The translations under genes and the position numbers were made by a program. Shown piece by piece: positions 32,200-44,499 of a DNA stretch of 64,000 nucleotides. Below the pieces are notes generated by a model, which was given only the letters and a program-made list of their open reading frames with translations, had not been told where the DNA came from and made no database searches. How positions within the stretch are numbered: position 1 is the stretch's first letter; every line of letters begins with the position of its first letter. The stretch is from Vigna angularis (lineage: Eukaryota > Streptophyta > Magnoliopsida > Fabales > Fabaceae). Where the stretch lies: NCBI RefSeq assembly GCF_016808095.1, contig NC_068975.1, positions 6,749,501-6,813,500 of the forward strand, read 5' to 3'.

Positions 32200-34133
32200 T
32201 TTATTCCTTTAGACATTTTACTTCTCTCTAAATCTTCTACCTATTGGGTCATTCGTTTTGAATATTAGGGTCATTCCTTTTGAAGATTAGAAGGTGACAA
32301 AATGATCATTGTGGCAAAGTCTTCAAGTCTCACCAATTTGTTCTTGCAAAAGTGTAAGTTAGTTTTTGTTATTTTCTCTAGTTTTCACTCTTTCCAATGC
32401 ATGCGAATAGTTATCCATTACATGTCTCATCTAAGTCTTAATTGTATACTCTGATCATGAAACTGTAGTTAGTAGGTGCATGTAGAGTTTTCTAGAGTCT
32501 TTCGGTCGTTTAATAGGTAAGAAAAGATAAATTATCTTGTTTTTAACTTTTTTTTGTGTTGAGAATCAAAGTTACATGTTTGAGTTGCTTGAAATGTTAA
32601 TATTGATTTTTATGCTAATTAAATATGACCTATTGAGTTGAGTTAGGGGCTTTGAATCATTTTTAGTGATCAAATATTGAAATGTTGGTATATTGTGTGA
32701 TTATGATTGCATATGAGGTTTGAGTCATTGATTCATGTTTAATATAATGGTTGGTTGTTTTAGGCATATGGGGTTAGTGTTAGACAGTTTTATATGGTTG
32801 AAATGACATATATTTGAAAAATTATGCTATATAGAATTATGCAGACTCGTTAGACAAGCATATACTTGTTGGGCGAAGTCAAAGTCAGAGAGTTACTAAC
32901 TTTGTGTTCATTCGACGTCTTCAAAATCATAGATTTGACTGACTTGACGATGATTGGGCGAGAATCTACTTGCTGGACGACTTTTGGGAGAATTTAGTCT
33001 GTAAGTTCTAGTAGTTTTCTCACTAAGCGAACAAATTTAGTCATTAAGCGAGTATGCTATCAAGCACTAATAACTAAGTGAGCTAATATAGTGGCTAAGC
33101 GAAAGGACTTTAGTTGAGCAATATGGTGATTAAGCAAGAGTATTTTCACTAAGCGAGTAGATTTGGTGACTGCGCTAAAATATCATAATTTTGACCAAAT
33201 TTTCATATACCTCTTCTGATGTGTTTGATGTGTGTGATTATGAGAATGTTAAAAATAATGATTGATTTACAATAGGATCTTAAGTATGTATGGTGGTTAT
33301 TCATGTATGATATAGTGATGATGATGAGTATGTTATTGATTATGTCCATGGTATATGTATTTGGCGTAAGTTCATGGATCTCGTGGAGAGATTCTATGGT
33401 AGCCTTTCATTAGTGTGAGTATTGATGTGGGAGTCTAGATATTGGAAGTTATCCTGATATTCTAATAACCATACTTTCTTAAGTAGAGAAAGGTGAGTAT
33501 GTGATGAGAGGAGTATGAGGTTCTGTCATAAGGATTATCCTAGGGTTCTTATGATCGTGAAAGGAACTAACCTTTTGAGTGGTAGCTTAGTAGAGCACTT
33601 AGGTGGAGTAGGTATTACCACTACAAGTGCACAACCCCCAAGATTTCACATTAACACTTTATTCAAATGGTCAAGTCTAGAATGCATGGCTGTAGGTTTA
33701 GAATTGATTGATATAACTTGTACATATGTTACTCTTATAATTTTGTGTATGAATGATCCTTTGGTATATTAGTTTACCCTTCTATCTTTGTCTGGTTGTG
33801 TGTGTGTTTGTTTTCTCTTTTACAATGATCACCTTAATGATGTAAGTAGAAGAGGATGTCTCTGGTGAGTAAGTGATAGGAAGAGACGAAGTTGAGTCAT
33901 AGAGTAGGACTCCTTTGTTATAGTTTTGTTTGTTCTTGAAAGATTCTATTACACTTTTTTTGTCAATTAATATATCTCATAATAGTGTATGACCTTATAT
34001 ATTTTTTTAATTATAAGTTATATCTTGATACTATAATAGCAACTTATATGTATTTGTCGAGTTAACTATTTTGTATTATTGAAAGTGTGAGGAATCATAT
34101 AATAATTAAATACCACAAAATTAGGATGTTACA
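32200..34133 (+). repeat. Probable solo LTR of a Ty3/gypsy (chromovirus-like) element
   Basis: No coding capacity but organised sequence: repeated CTAAGCGA motifs at 32,880-33,180, a block with ACCACTACAAGTGCACAAC near 33,615, and an end TTAGGATGTTACA at 34,121-34,133. These features resemble long chromovirus-type LTRs of legumes. The left end and target duplication could not be fixed, so the start is approximate. Confidence 0.4.
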
Positions 34134-34910
34134 CAAATAATAAATATAAATATATAACTATAAACTATCCTAATTATTGTATTTGATCTGTATAAGCTAT
34201 TGTTACATTCAATACCAAATTACTATTTTGGATTTTTTAAGCATTCTAAATTGTGCATTAAAAAAAATGAAAACTTAAAATTGGTAAGGAAATCTTCACT
34301 ATTACTTAAATATACATAAACCTTATTTTACACTTGACTAACTTCAAACACCTACAAAATCTTCACATTTAACAACTTTTTTTTTGTCAAATTTAATGTT
34401 TAATACAAGACTTTAAAGTTTAGAAAACAGAAAATACAAAATAAATATTTAAAAAAACATGGGAAAATTGTGCCGTACAAAGATAAAAACCAAAAATTAG
34501 ATATACAGAAGTTGAGGTAAAATATACTCTTAACTCCCTTAAAATATTTGAGATTTAATTTTAATCTCTCCAAAACAAAATCTCTTTAATTTAGAAAAAG
34601 TAACACACATACGCTTTTCGTCCAAGCCAATTATTATTGGTTTAAAAATAATATATCTGATGTAGATAGAAGTTGAGATAAAATATATTGCTAAATTTTA
34701 TATACATTTATTGTCTAGATAATTTTTTAAACAACTATTCAAACTACTTGATGAACCAAAAGTTGTTTATTTCAAAATTTAAAGAGAAAAACTAAAAGCG
34801 AACAAGGAGTAAAAAGAAACAAAAGGTGAAATTAAAAAATTTTAAAAATATTAGATGTAGTTAGTATAAATTATTAACATTAAACTTATTTTCAAATAAT
34901 TAAATAACAA

Positions 34911-34982
34911 TCCGTTGTCGTCCAGTGGTTAGGATATCTGGCTTTCACCCAGGAGACCCGGGTTCGATTCCCGGCAACGGAA
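34911..34982 (+). tRNA. tRNA-Glu (anticodon TTC)
   Basis: 72 bases, no intron. Acceptor stem TCCGTTG / CAACGGA with discriminator A at 34,982; anticodon loop CTTTCAC with TTC at 34,944-34,946; T-arm with GGTTCGATTCC, which is also the internal B box. All stems pair. A CAA motif lies just upstream (34,907-34,910 region) and T-rich sequence follows at 34,983-35,000, as expected for a plant tRNA gene read by RNA polymerase III. Likely functional. Confidence 0.97.
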
Positions 34983-35640
34983 TTATCATTTTATGTTTAA
35001 AATAAATTAAAGGTTTAATTAATTTATATGTAAAACTATAATTACAATTTATGGTGATATGAATATTTTTTAATTATATTTAGATACGCTTTACTGTTTT
35101 TTAATCTTTATACTGTTTTGTAATTTTAGCCTTTTACATATGTTTTATCTTTTCTGTTAGGCCTGTTTTCACCATACATACTTTATTCATACTTATCGCT
35201 CAAATAAATAGAGTAATTGCATTGAGAAAATCATAAGTAAATACAATTAACACTACTTTTTCTTTTATCCTCATTTTCTTTCTTATTTGAAGTAATTATC
35301 TCCCTCACAATGTTATTTGCTAATACGGTTTCTCTAATAATGTTTCATACTGACGAAGTTAATTTAATAATTACATAGGAGCACATTAGCTACACAAGTA
35401 TATATTAATTGAAAAAGTTTATGAGTTAATTATATTTTGAAGAAAATGAATAAGTGGAGAAAAAGGACATGTAAGAAGTAAAAAGTAATATTTTATTAGT
35501 AACTTGGTCGAACACTTCTCAATAATGAAAGAGAACATTGTAGTAGTTCGAGAAAGATGGCCCTGTTGTTAGGGATGCAAAAGGGGGTTCGTTGTTACAA
35601 AAACATAATGTAGAGGTGATAATGAGTTGAAGGAAGAAAA
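34983..35640. other. AT-rich sequence, no gene seen
   Basis: No ORF or repeat recognised between the tRNA gene and the 39-bp tandem duplication. Confidence 0.6.
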
Positions 35641-35718
35641 CACTAGAAAAAATATTATATGTCAATATGGAGTCCCAAACACTAGAAAAAATATTATATG
35701 TCAATATGGAGTCCCAAA
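35641..35718 (+). repeat. 39-bp tandem duplication at the edge of element F
   Basis: Two identical 39-bp units (35,641-35,679 and 35,680-35,718) beginning CACTAGAAAAAATATT. The second unit runs into the integrase remnant; being identical, the duplication is recent compared with the decay of the integrase. Confidence 0.9.
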
Positions 35719-36065
35719 CACAATAATAACTAATAATGGTAGACAGTTTGTAAACTAGGGTTTAATTGAGTTCTATACCAATGTGGGCATAAAACTTGTC
35801 AACCACTCACTGGAACACCCCTAAACAAATGGATAGGTCGAAACCACCATCAAGGTCATCATGGTAAGACTCAAGAAGAGGTTCTACATAGCATAAGGAA
35901 GGTGGCTAGAAGATTTGTTGGAAATCTTATGGACATATAGGTGTACACCCTAATCAACGACCTAAGAAACATTTTTCATCCTAACTTATGGCACTAACGT
36001 CATGATACTGATCGAGATAGGGGAACCTTATTCTTGGTGTTGCAATATAAGGAGAATAGTAAAGA
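35708..36065 (+). pseudogene. Integrase core remnant of element F
   Basis: In one frame, with six stops, it reads YGVPNTIITNNGRQFVN, GLIEFYTNVGIKLVNHSLEHP, TNG and VETTIKVIM, FYIA then GRWLEDLLEILWTYRCTP, ETFFILTYGTNVMILIEIGEP. This is the second half of a Tat-type DDE integrase. At least four of the stops stand where CAA or CAG (Gln) is conserved in the family, consistent with C-to-T decay. Confidence 0.85.
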
Positions 36066-36189
36066 AGATTGACTCTATATCAATCCAAGCTTGCTATGTG
36101 AAATGCGGGAAAAAGCTCAGATTTGAGAAGTAGTCGCCAAGTGAGAGCGCATGGCACTAAAGAGGCACTCAATCAATAAAAATGTCATG

Positions 36190-36500
36190 TTTATATTTTG
36201 TGCAAGTTACATTCTAATTTCATTTTGAAGGTACCTATCGAGATTCAATTTAGTCAAGAAGTGAACCTCGACACTAAGGTCCCTATTGATATTCCTCTTG
36301 GCAAGGTTGAACCCTAATACTAAGCTCCCTACCAAAATACATCTTGGTCAAGGTCGAGCTCTAATACAACATTCCCTACCGAGATCCCCCTCAGTCAAGG
36401 TTGAACTATTATTCACCTCAAAAAGTCCTTACCAAAGTCCACCTCAGTCAAGATTAAACCATTAAGAGCCCCTTTTGAGATACATCTTGGTAAAGGTAGA
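36190..36500 (+). repeat. Degenerate tandem repeats downstream of element F integrase
   Basis: Four to five diverged units of roughly 55-65 bp sharing CTCAGTCAAGGTTGAAC and CCCTACCGAGAT-like blocks. Position relative to pol is the same as the 90-bp array in element G, but the unit differs. Confidence 0.55.
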
Positions 36501-36689
36501 CCATATTTAGGTTATGGTGTCTTCGCGAAGATAAAAGCAGTAACGAAAATATTAGCAACCAATACTAACAACTATCCGATTGAGGACTCATTTATAAAGA
36601 TATCCAACTCACCAAGTCACAAAGCCGAGTATTATAGAAATGGAGGAAAACTTGGGTCCAAGCCTTTGTTACAATTGAGGAGCATTGAT

Positions 36690-37703
36690 GTCTCGACGAT
36701 ATTACGATTTTGATGATGCTACAAGATGAAGAACCTGAAGACTCTTGTTGTAGTTTCCTTAAAAGTATTTTGTAGAATTAATTGTATAGGAATAACTCTG
36801 TTTATGTAAAAACACTTAGAAGTTTTCCTGTTTAGAGAGTCTTTGTACAGATAATCGATTATTTGGTATAATAATCGATTATCACGAGCCTATTTCGAAA
36901 AGAGATGCTCGCGCAAATAATCGATTATTGCTCGGAATAATCGATTATCTTTGTCTAATTCAGTATTGCCCAGGTTGTGCAAATAATCGATTATTCCTCA
37001 GGATACTCGATTATCACTTTTTGAAAACCCCATAACGGAAACAAATAATTGATTATCACTTATGATAATCAATTATATGTGGTAGTTAGGAGTTGTCTTT
37101 TCAGTTTCTGACCCTGGGCATATAAAAAGAGGTCTTCACAGCTCTTAGAAAAAACTTTTCATTTGAGAGTATTAGACCTTTGTGCCTAAGGGAAACTCTC
37201 TATGAGTGAAAAGGAATCTATGCCATTTGAGAATACAGAGATTTTCTGAGAAAGTTCTCAAGTGATAGTGTGGTCTTGTCAAGTCTTGTGAATAAGAGAA
37301 GCTCATGCTTAGTTTGTCTAAGGTCAGAGTGATTCTCTTCAAGTTGGCTGAGCAGTTTTTCTTCCGGTTCGTTTGTCGAAGGAAGGTTCTTCCATTCGTT
37401 TGTTGAAGGAAGGTGTTTTATGTTCTTACTCTTTATTCCATATTATTGAAATCTGTGAAACAATATTTTAGTGAAAAGGTTAATCACTATTTATAGTGAT
37501 TACCGACTAGACGTAGAATCTTTTGATTCGAACCAGGATAAAATTTTTGTGTTGATTTTCTCCTCCCTATAGTCTTTAAACATTTAGCACACCAACTGTT
37601 TGATAAAAGTTTTATAAGAAAATTAAAATTGCTAAAGAAACCATTTTATTGACCGTAACACGCTTTCCGCCCTTTAAAAGTAATTAACACTCCGCTGATC
37701 AAC
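36690..37703 (+). repeat. LTR with AATCGATT palindromes, nested in element F
   Basis: About 1 kb with no ORF. It holds paired ATAATCGATTAT-type palindromes (36,850-37,075), a TATA-like CATATAAAAAG near 37,120, a transcribed-leader-like region, and the block GACTAGACGTAGAATC..GATTCGAACCAGG. The inverse of this block occurs in the LTR at 59,306-60,458, so the two belong to one family, probably Ty1/copia. Ends approximate; no target duplication found. Confidence 0.6.
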
Positions 37704-37724
37704 TCACTGATACCTACAGCCTTA

Positions 37725-38221
37725 ATTTCAAAACTTTGCATACAATACATAAAGCATGTAAGGAAGCCCAACTATTAGGGTGAAGTTGAGTTGGGGAAAC
37801 ATTTAAAATATGTAACACTTCAATGGTAAACTCATCAAAGGGTAGGCGAAGATGCAGCTCGGAGATGAGAGTCACGTATATATAGAAAAATTCATTAGGG
37901 TAACTTTCTTAGCTACGACATGATGACACTAACTTGTTCAACCGAAATGATGTCATCTACGACCTTACCTTTTAACATATAGATGTTGTAATAAGAACTT
38001 ATACATGGAAAAATACTCTTTCACCCTAATACATACTTACTCTACCCCCTTGTCAAAGGCAGATTATGTTCGACCCACTCAGCCATAAAATCATTTTGGT
38101 TCTTTCCATCAAGATTCTTGTTAGATGATGACACTCTTTAGGAGGATCTCGCCCTCTCCTCACCACTACATGCCTTCTCAACACTATTAGACGAGATGTT
38201 GGACGTGCTAGACGAAGACAT
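37725..38221 (-). pseudogene. Antisense extra ORF of element F, N-terminal domain
   Basis: From the ATG at 38,221 on minus: a Ser-rich start (MSSSSTSNISSNSVEKACSG), a stop near 38,138, then after frame changes YVTLISELHLRLPFDEFTIE, VLHILNVSPTQLHPNSWASL and HALCIVCKVL. The last blocks match the conserved N-terminal domain of plant proteins annotated as putative gypsy-type transposase. It runs against the integrase of the same element. Confidence 0.78.
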
Positions 38222-38850
38222 ACTTGAAAGATGATAATAAACAAAGCACTACTCTTAACACAAAGACCTCGTTGCTCAAAGAATTAATGTGCCTCAATTG
38301 TTCAAATGAATTCATTATTTATAGCCACTAAGAGCACTTTCTCACTAAAAATTTCTTTATCTCTAACCATTGATCTCATATCTAACTATCATTCTTCAAG
38401 ACTGTTGCTCTTCCTAATTAAAGGCTTCCTTTGATATGTTTCAAGCTTGTCAATCAAGTCTACGCATCATTATGCTTCTTGAGACTAGGGGCTACTATAC
38501 CTAAGAAAGGATGATGAGACAATAAAACAACATAAAATTTTCTTTGCATAACAAAACTCTCACCTTGATCATATCAAGTCTGAGTGGCTAATGTAATGTG
38601 TATGACTAAGAACATCTTGGACAATACAGTACGACACTATTTGGAACAAAGGTTCAACATTTCGGTGGAAGCTAACAAGGATTACACATAATTGACAAAG
38701 AGATTAAGGCATTAGACGGATTAACAAAACCCTACAAATATTAAGAAAGGTAATCACCTAGGAAACCTAGGTCAAACTAGGTAAAAACCCATGAATTCAT
38801 CATAAATAACATTGTTTACGACAAAAATATTACATATTCAATTGTTGTTT

Positions 38851-38902
38851 TAAGCATATATATATATATATATATATATATGTAATATATATATATATAT
38901 AA
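38851..38902. repeat. AT microsatellite
   Basis: (AT)n with one GTAA interruption. Confidence 0.9.
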
Positions 38903-39128
38903 TTTGAATGTTATAGAGTGTTTTTTTGCAAGGACCGCAATATGTTGACAACGCAAATTTGACAACATTTTGACAACGACACGTGTCAGCGTTCACTACA
39001 AAAATATGTAATTTTTCTAGGGGTTTTTTTCAGCATTACCAGGGGTTTTAACCCCCAAAAAGCACGTTTCCCGCGGTTACAGCAAACCATTGGGAAAACC
39101 ACCATCACAAAATTACCGGCAGTCTTAA

Positions 39129-39330
39129 CCGGGGTTTTTGGAAAACCGCCGATACTAGCCGGGGTTTCCAAAAAACCGCCGGTACTAGCCGGGGTTTCCA
39201 AAAAACCGCTGGTGCTAACTGGGGTTTCCGAAAAACCGCCAGTACTAACCGAGGTTTCCAAAAAACCGCCGGTACTAACCGGGGTTTCCGAAAAACCGCT
39301 GGTATTAACCGGAGTTTCCAAAAACCGCCG
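39129..39330. repeat. 30-bp subterminal repeats of CACTA element 2
   Basis: About 6.7 units of CCGGGGTTTCCAAAAAACCG followed by CCGGTACTAG. Such arrays bind the TNPA-type protein in En/Spm elements. Confidence 0.85.
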
Positions 39331-39507
39331 GGAATGCTTTCAGATCATTTTTGTTTTAAATTGAATTATGATAAATCTGATTCAAATTAAATTTATAAAT
39401 TTGGTTTTAATATTATTTAAAATTGAATATTATTATATAAAGTAAATTATATTGTTCAACATACATTATTAAAGGCAAAAATATTTAATACTATAAAAAT
39501 TAAAAAC

Positions 39508-39665
39508 AACGATGTTCAATACTATAAAAAATAATAAAAACAAAGATGTTCAATACAAAAAATTAAAGACAAAGATGTCTAACAAAGATGTTCAATACAA
39601 AAAATTAAAGACAAAGATGTCTATCAAAGATGTTCAATACAAAAAATTAAAGACAGAGATGTCTA
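39508..39665 (+). repeat. 42-bp tandem repeat in CACTA element 2
   Basis: Three full units and a diverged one, built on AAAGATGTTCAATACAAAAA and TTAAAGACAAAGATGTCTA. The frame open through it is a by-product of the unit length. Confidence 0.85.
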
Positions 39666-41350
39666 AGGTTCTTCTTTGTTACATCTTTCATGTGGCACAC
39701 TTATTTGATTAGATACCTACAATATAATATAATAGTTAGAAATGCAATGATTAATATCACAAGAATACTAAAACTGAAATTTTAGAATACCATTTGAAGA
39801 TTTCCTAGCACGCACGTCTGAAAGTTTCCATCCAAAATATCATTTGTAATAGGATACAAGAATATATGATATTGCAACCATACACAGGAATATATGGGAA
39901 AATTTAAATAACTTCACATATCCAGAAATACTCAGACCCACCAGGACTCTTGACCTGAAAGAGCAACAATTCTCCACGCATACAGAAAGACATATATAAA
40001 GAAACAACTTCTAAGGAGAGCCCTTCTTATACAACAAAATACTTCAAATAATAATGAAGAACAATTTTAAACAGTAAGACTGAACAGAACACTGTACCAA
40101 TAAAGGACGGGAAATAGAACACTTACATTAACTTGAACTGTTGATTGAAAAAAAAATGTATTTGGAGACTGAATAGGTGCAGGAGTGCATGCTGACTAAA
40201 AACGAATGCATTTGGGGCAGATAGAGAGGGAGAGGATTGGACTTCAGGAGCTGCACTTTGATTCATTGTCCAAAAGTCTTAGCTGTACTGTAATTATTAT
40301 AATATCTGTGACAAATCCAAAATCATAATTTCTATTAGAGAAGCTTTATGCCATCAATAGTCTACTCATCTAACATAATCTTGTTATCCTAGATCTGCAA
40401 TCTGGTTTTCTGTTATTAAACTAACATGGATACTGGTTTTCAGTTATTATCCTAGATCTAACAAATGATCGCAAAACTGTGTAGAAATTTGGACAAAAAA
40501 AGTTAGTTTGGAAGCATAGTATCATGGTCCAGCCATATATTGTATGTGTTTCAAGTAAGCTTTGATTATCATCATTCAGAAAATGACGGGACCAAGATCT
40601 TCACGTGTTCCAGTTTTCAAACCAGAAGTTAGTTCTATTCCCAACCAATGACACTTTTTACCAACATCTTATAAAAATGGTCCAGGAATATCACATACTG
40701 CAAATTTGTAGTGTTTTTTAGTACTAATGAATGAACCCCAGATTTAATTACTTTAAAGTATTTTAAAATCCTGCTAAAAAGTTGTTACAATTATTTTTTA
40801 GAAGTTGGATTTTTTTAATCATAATTTTAAAGATATTTGACTACAGAGTAAAAAAAGATCCAAATTAAACATGAATATTTATCACCAAGTAAACACCGAA
40901 ACCAAATTAAATCAAGAAACTAGAGATGTGGAAGGTCCCTCAGAGATAAAAGAAATTTGTTACTCAAATATGTACATATAAGAAGGTATATTTAATTATT
41001 ATAATATGGAGATAAAACTGTAAATCGAAGACAAATATGAGAAATGAAAATCCCACCTCAAAAAAGCAGTCTTGATGTACAATTCTCTGCTGGTTTATAT
41101 TCACATAAACTTCACATGACACCGTCGCCTAGATTAAGCATACATTATTTAGATATGATGGAATCTGATCTTGGAACTTGATAGGAATAGGAAGTCATGG
41201 GTCTGTATATAAAGGAATTCTTGATCCGATGGAAGGATTTGTTGCTATAAAGGTTATAAATCACATATAAAGAAAACAAAGAAAAGAAAAGACAAAGAAA
41301 ACCATTTCCATGTCAGTTAATTGCTTCTGAATTAATCTGATAAAGGTACT

Positions 41351-41461
41351 CTAAGAATTTGAATCACCATTTGAATCACCATCAGTAAGCTCTACTTCAT
41401 AATTATCATCAAAGCTAACATCTTCCAAACCAGCAAGGTCATCCCCCTCAACAGAAACTAT
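41351..41461 (-). pseudogene. Possible captured terminal exon in CACTA element 2
   Basis: On minus, after an acceptor-like TGATTTCCAG, an open stretch reads IVSVEGDDLAGLEDVSFDDN and ends in a Ser/Asn/Asp-rich tail at TAG 41,353-41,351. The composition differs from the AT-rich surroundings, and a second coding-like stretch on the same strand (about 41,750-41,870, containing MGKGKLNQKL) lies upstream. I do not recognise the donor gene. Confidence 0.35.
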
Positions 41462-42194
41462 CTGGAAATCAGGGACTAATAAATACTACCTTAAAGCAAG
41501 CTTAAAAAAAGATACGCAAAGGAAAACTTAAAGACAATTAACCAACCATTAAAAACATTTTCCCTTGCAGAATAAAAATAAAAACTACCAAGTTTCAGGA
41601 ACCTATACAGTTTATTCCATTATAAGTTAGCTACATAAATCACAAGATATCAATAGTAAATATTAATGCTTAGTTAGAAAATAGAATAAAAGAAGCATAA
41701 ATAAATTAAAGAAAACAATGGAATAAATAATAGGATTAGATACCAGCTTCTGGTTAAGCTTCCCTTTTCCCATGACATTAAACTCCTCAACTTTATGCTC
41801 TTATACTTGTCTCTTAACAACTCCTTTCAGCAATGTGTTCTCTCCGAACTGTTCACATTTTCTAATGCTCTTTTTTGGTCGGCAGCCTCGTCAACATACT
41901 CAAAATTTGCAACCTAAATTTCACCAATAGAAACAAATTAAATTTCATCAATAGCTTTCGTGCGACATCGTTAGCAGCTCTGCCGACACCGGATTGCACC
42001 GCCGTGGGTGGTTTCGTGCATGACCTAGGGTTGTGCTTTTTGTGCATATCAATTAAGTTCATACAAATCTGATTAGTTTGTGCGAAAAAACATGCAAGCG
42101 ATTACAAACTACAAAGAGATAAATAAAAGGAGAGAAAGAGTGGTAGCCGGCAATAACAGTTATGGAGAACGATTGAAAGAATCTAGAAGATATG

Positions 42195-42688
42195 AACGGA
42201 GGCGCGAGTAGTGGACTTAGGTTTTTCCCTTTCTGAAATGGAGAAGAAGAAATGAACTCAAAACGGCGGCGAAGGAAAATAAAAAACTCGCTAAGTAACC
42301 TAATAATATTTTACTCATGGCCGTATTCGATTCCTCCATCGTCGACTATAAAGGAGCGCGCCTGTTCGTGGCGCTTGTTGACGAGTGCCCAGTGCCATCG
42401 AATCGACGTCCTCCGTAAAGGCGGACCTTGAGACGCTCCAATACTTTGCTGCGAGCGGTGGACATCGGTCCTCTCGGCCTTCGTCTTCCGGCTCCATTGC
42501 TTTTCTTGATTTCGGACTGGTGTGAAATGATGATGTAATGAAGCTCTTAGGATTTTTGAAGAGAACGCCAGAACGGAGGCGCGAAGACTTAGGTTTTTCC
42601 CTTTCTGAAATGGAGAAGAAGAAATAAACTCAAACGACGGCGAAGGAAAATAAAAAAATTGCTAAGTAACTTAATAATATTTTTTAAA
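42195..42688. repeat. Direct repeat of ~118 bp flanking a GC-rich segment
   Basis: 42,195-42,312 and 42,571-42,688 share GGCGCGA, ACTTAGGTTTTTCCCTTTCT, GAAATGGAGAAGAAGAAAT and CGGCGAAGGAAAATAAAAAA. Between them is a GC-rich segment (42,313-42,540). Segmental duplication inside CACTA element 2. Confidence 0.8.
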
Positions 42689-42797
42689 GAAAATATTTAT
42701 AATTTAACTGCGATTTTAAGAAAACCGCCAAAATTATCGGAGGTTTATCAAAGCCGCCGGAAATAAACCTCTGGTAAAATGTGATATTTTTGTAGTG

Positions 42798-43995
42798 GTT
42801 GTATTGGACCATTTTGAATATGTTTTTTAAGAAATCTGATTTGAAAAAGGGATCAAGATTCCATATTTCATTATTCCGAAAGCACCCTTCTTCGTTCAAC
42901 ACTCTCTCTTCTCTCTCAATTTTAGGGTTTTCATGAGTTTCATTTGAACTTCTCTTTCTCCATTTTGTGCATTTCTCTCTCGGCGTTCAGAATTCTCTCT
43001 CGACGCTCAACAATCTCCATCGCTGGCCCCATTCGAAGTCTCTCTTTCTCTGTCGAGTTCGTGATTTCGACGATCTACGTTCACTGATCTCCATCGTTGG
43101 TTTGTTCAAAGTGTCTCCTTTGGTGTCGATTGTGTCGAAGTTCTGAGTTTTTTTTGGGCAATGGGTTCGTCCGCTGACATAGGTTCTTCGAACAAGTTAT
43201 GTACTTTTTTCCTTTTCCGTATTCGTATTTTGGGGTTGGGCTTTTGCTTTTGGCTTTTGTTTGTGGTTTTTGTTGGTTATTTGTAACCAATTTTTTTTTT
43301 CTGCAGTTTGTTCGTCATTCATTGAGAGGTGAGGTCCTGCACCATTGACACAGGACAAATGCACTTGTAATCGATTATTGGGACTGTGTAATCGCTTACC
43401 AGGGAAAAATTCCCCTTTTGTACTGAAAGTTGACAAGAACTACCCAAGCCTGACTTAAGCACTCCTTAGGGTTATTTTGGAGTTCTTTTGACTGTGTTTT
43501 GAAAGTTTTCTGGATGGATCATTATTGGAATACTTCAAGTTGGAATACTTCCATATTAAACAAATAAAAAAGAAATAATGAAGGGTATTGAGTAATGAAA
43601 AATTATAACAATATTAAAACCACATACATTAATAGGAAAACGTAACAACAGTTCATATAACCACAAGTTTTGAAATTAAAAAGTACATAACAGTGTTAGA
43701 AATCCTACATAATAGTTCATCATACATTGATGCACTAAACAACTCATGACCATTAAACTCACTCAGCCATATAAAATAACAAACATGAAACAATACCTTG
43801 AAATGAAACTCATTTATGAAGATTAGAAAAACATTATTTTGGGGAAATTAATTTCACCTAGTACAGTGTTCTAAAAATTAGGAGTTAGCAGTCATTCGAA
43901 AGCTCTTTGAGTCTAGATTCCAACAAAACAAGAATCAAGTCATTTGGAGTTCGGTAGACAAAGTTAAGAACAAAACAAGTAGCAAAGGTTAGAAA
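42798..43995. other. Gene-like CT-rich leader and AT-rich sequence
   Basis: 42,895-43,140 is CT-rich like a plant 5' UTR and is followed by ATGGGTTCGTCCGCTGAC (Met-Gly-Ser-Ser-Ala-Asp) at about 43,159, with no long frame after it. Possibly the first exon of a lost transposon gene. 43,878-43,990 is an inverted copy of 44,695-44,810. Confidence 0.4.
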
Positions 43996-44189
43996 AATAG
44001 AGTTGGGGAGTGTTGTTCATCCAGGTGGGAAGTACAGTTGAAGTTTCTGTATAAATGACCATTTTTCCTCTGGTAATCGATTACAGGGGCCTTGTAATCG
44101 ATTACCAAAGGAAAAATGATCATTTGTACAGAAACTTCAACTGTACTCCCCACCTGGATGAACACTACTCCTCATGCTCTATTTTTGTT
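43996..44189. mobile_element. Foldback element 1 centred on AATCGATT
   Basis: Near-perfect hairpin of about 195 bp: arms include GGAGTGTTGTTCATCCAGGT and GAAGTTTCTGTATAAATGA, with GTAATCGATTAC at 44,082-44,093 in one arm and its match at 44,103-44,114 in the other. No ORF. It is related to the foldback at 45,167-45,343. Confidence 0.8.
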
Positions 44190-44499
44190 GAATGTTTACT
44201 TTTTTGAGATGGGTGAGTGAGTTCAATGTTATTGGGTGTGCTCCCTACACCAATAATGAGGTTAGGTCATTTATTTCTTCAAAAAAAATGTCCATTTAGG
44301 TGGTTTTCTCCAACTGAGGTGAGGTGCATGACCATTGTTGTAACACTGCTTCTCGAAGTCTCATAGGAAAAATTTTCATTTTATTAATTAAGAAATATGT
44401 CATCTAATATTGTTACAATGCACAAATTTTAAAAGGCATTTTCAATAAATAGTAGATCTGTCAACAAGAGGGAAAGATATGCGTATAAAATAACATGCT

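Larger units (their letters stand above)
35680..38830 (+). mobile_element. Element F: Tat-lineage Ty3/gypsy remnant with nested LTR
   Basis: An integrase remnant on plus, degenerate repeats in the 3' region, a nested LTR (about 36,690-37,703), an extra ORF on minus, and a purine-rich end (GACTAGGGGC near 38,484). The arrangement pol-sense/extra-ORF-antisense mirrors element G on the other strand. The 5' part is missing and the right limit is approximate. Confidence 0.7.
38994..42797. mobile_element. CACTA-type element 2 (3.8 kb)
   Basis: Ends CACTACAAAAATATGTAATT (left) and CACTACAAAAATATCACATT (right, inverted) with a perfect 3-bp duplication GTT (38,991-38,993 and 42,798-42,800). Subterminal repeats: a 30-bp array on the left and CCGCCGG/GGCGG-type repeats on the right. 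No transposase recognised; some internal segments look like captured exons. Confidence 0.93.

Noticed and set aside
33515..33772. 85-codon frame in the 32-34 kb region
   Set aside because: Lies within a probable LTR and shows no domain or homologous pattern.
38986..39321. Frame with ten-residue repeats (TPVSTGGFLE type)
   Set aside because: Translation of the 30-bp subterminal repeats of CACTA element 2; runs over the element's terminus.
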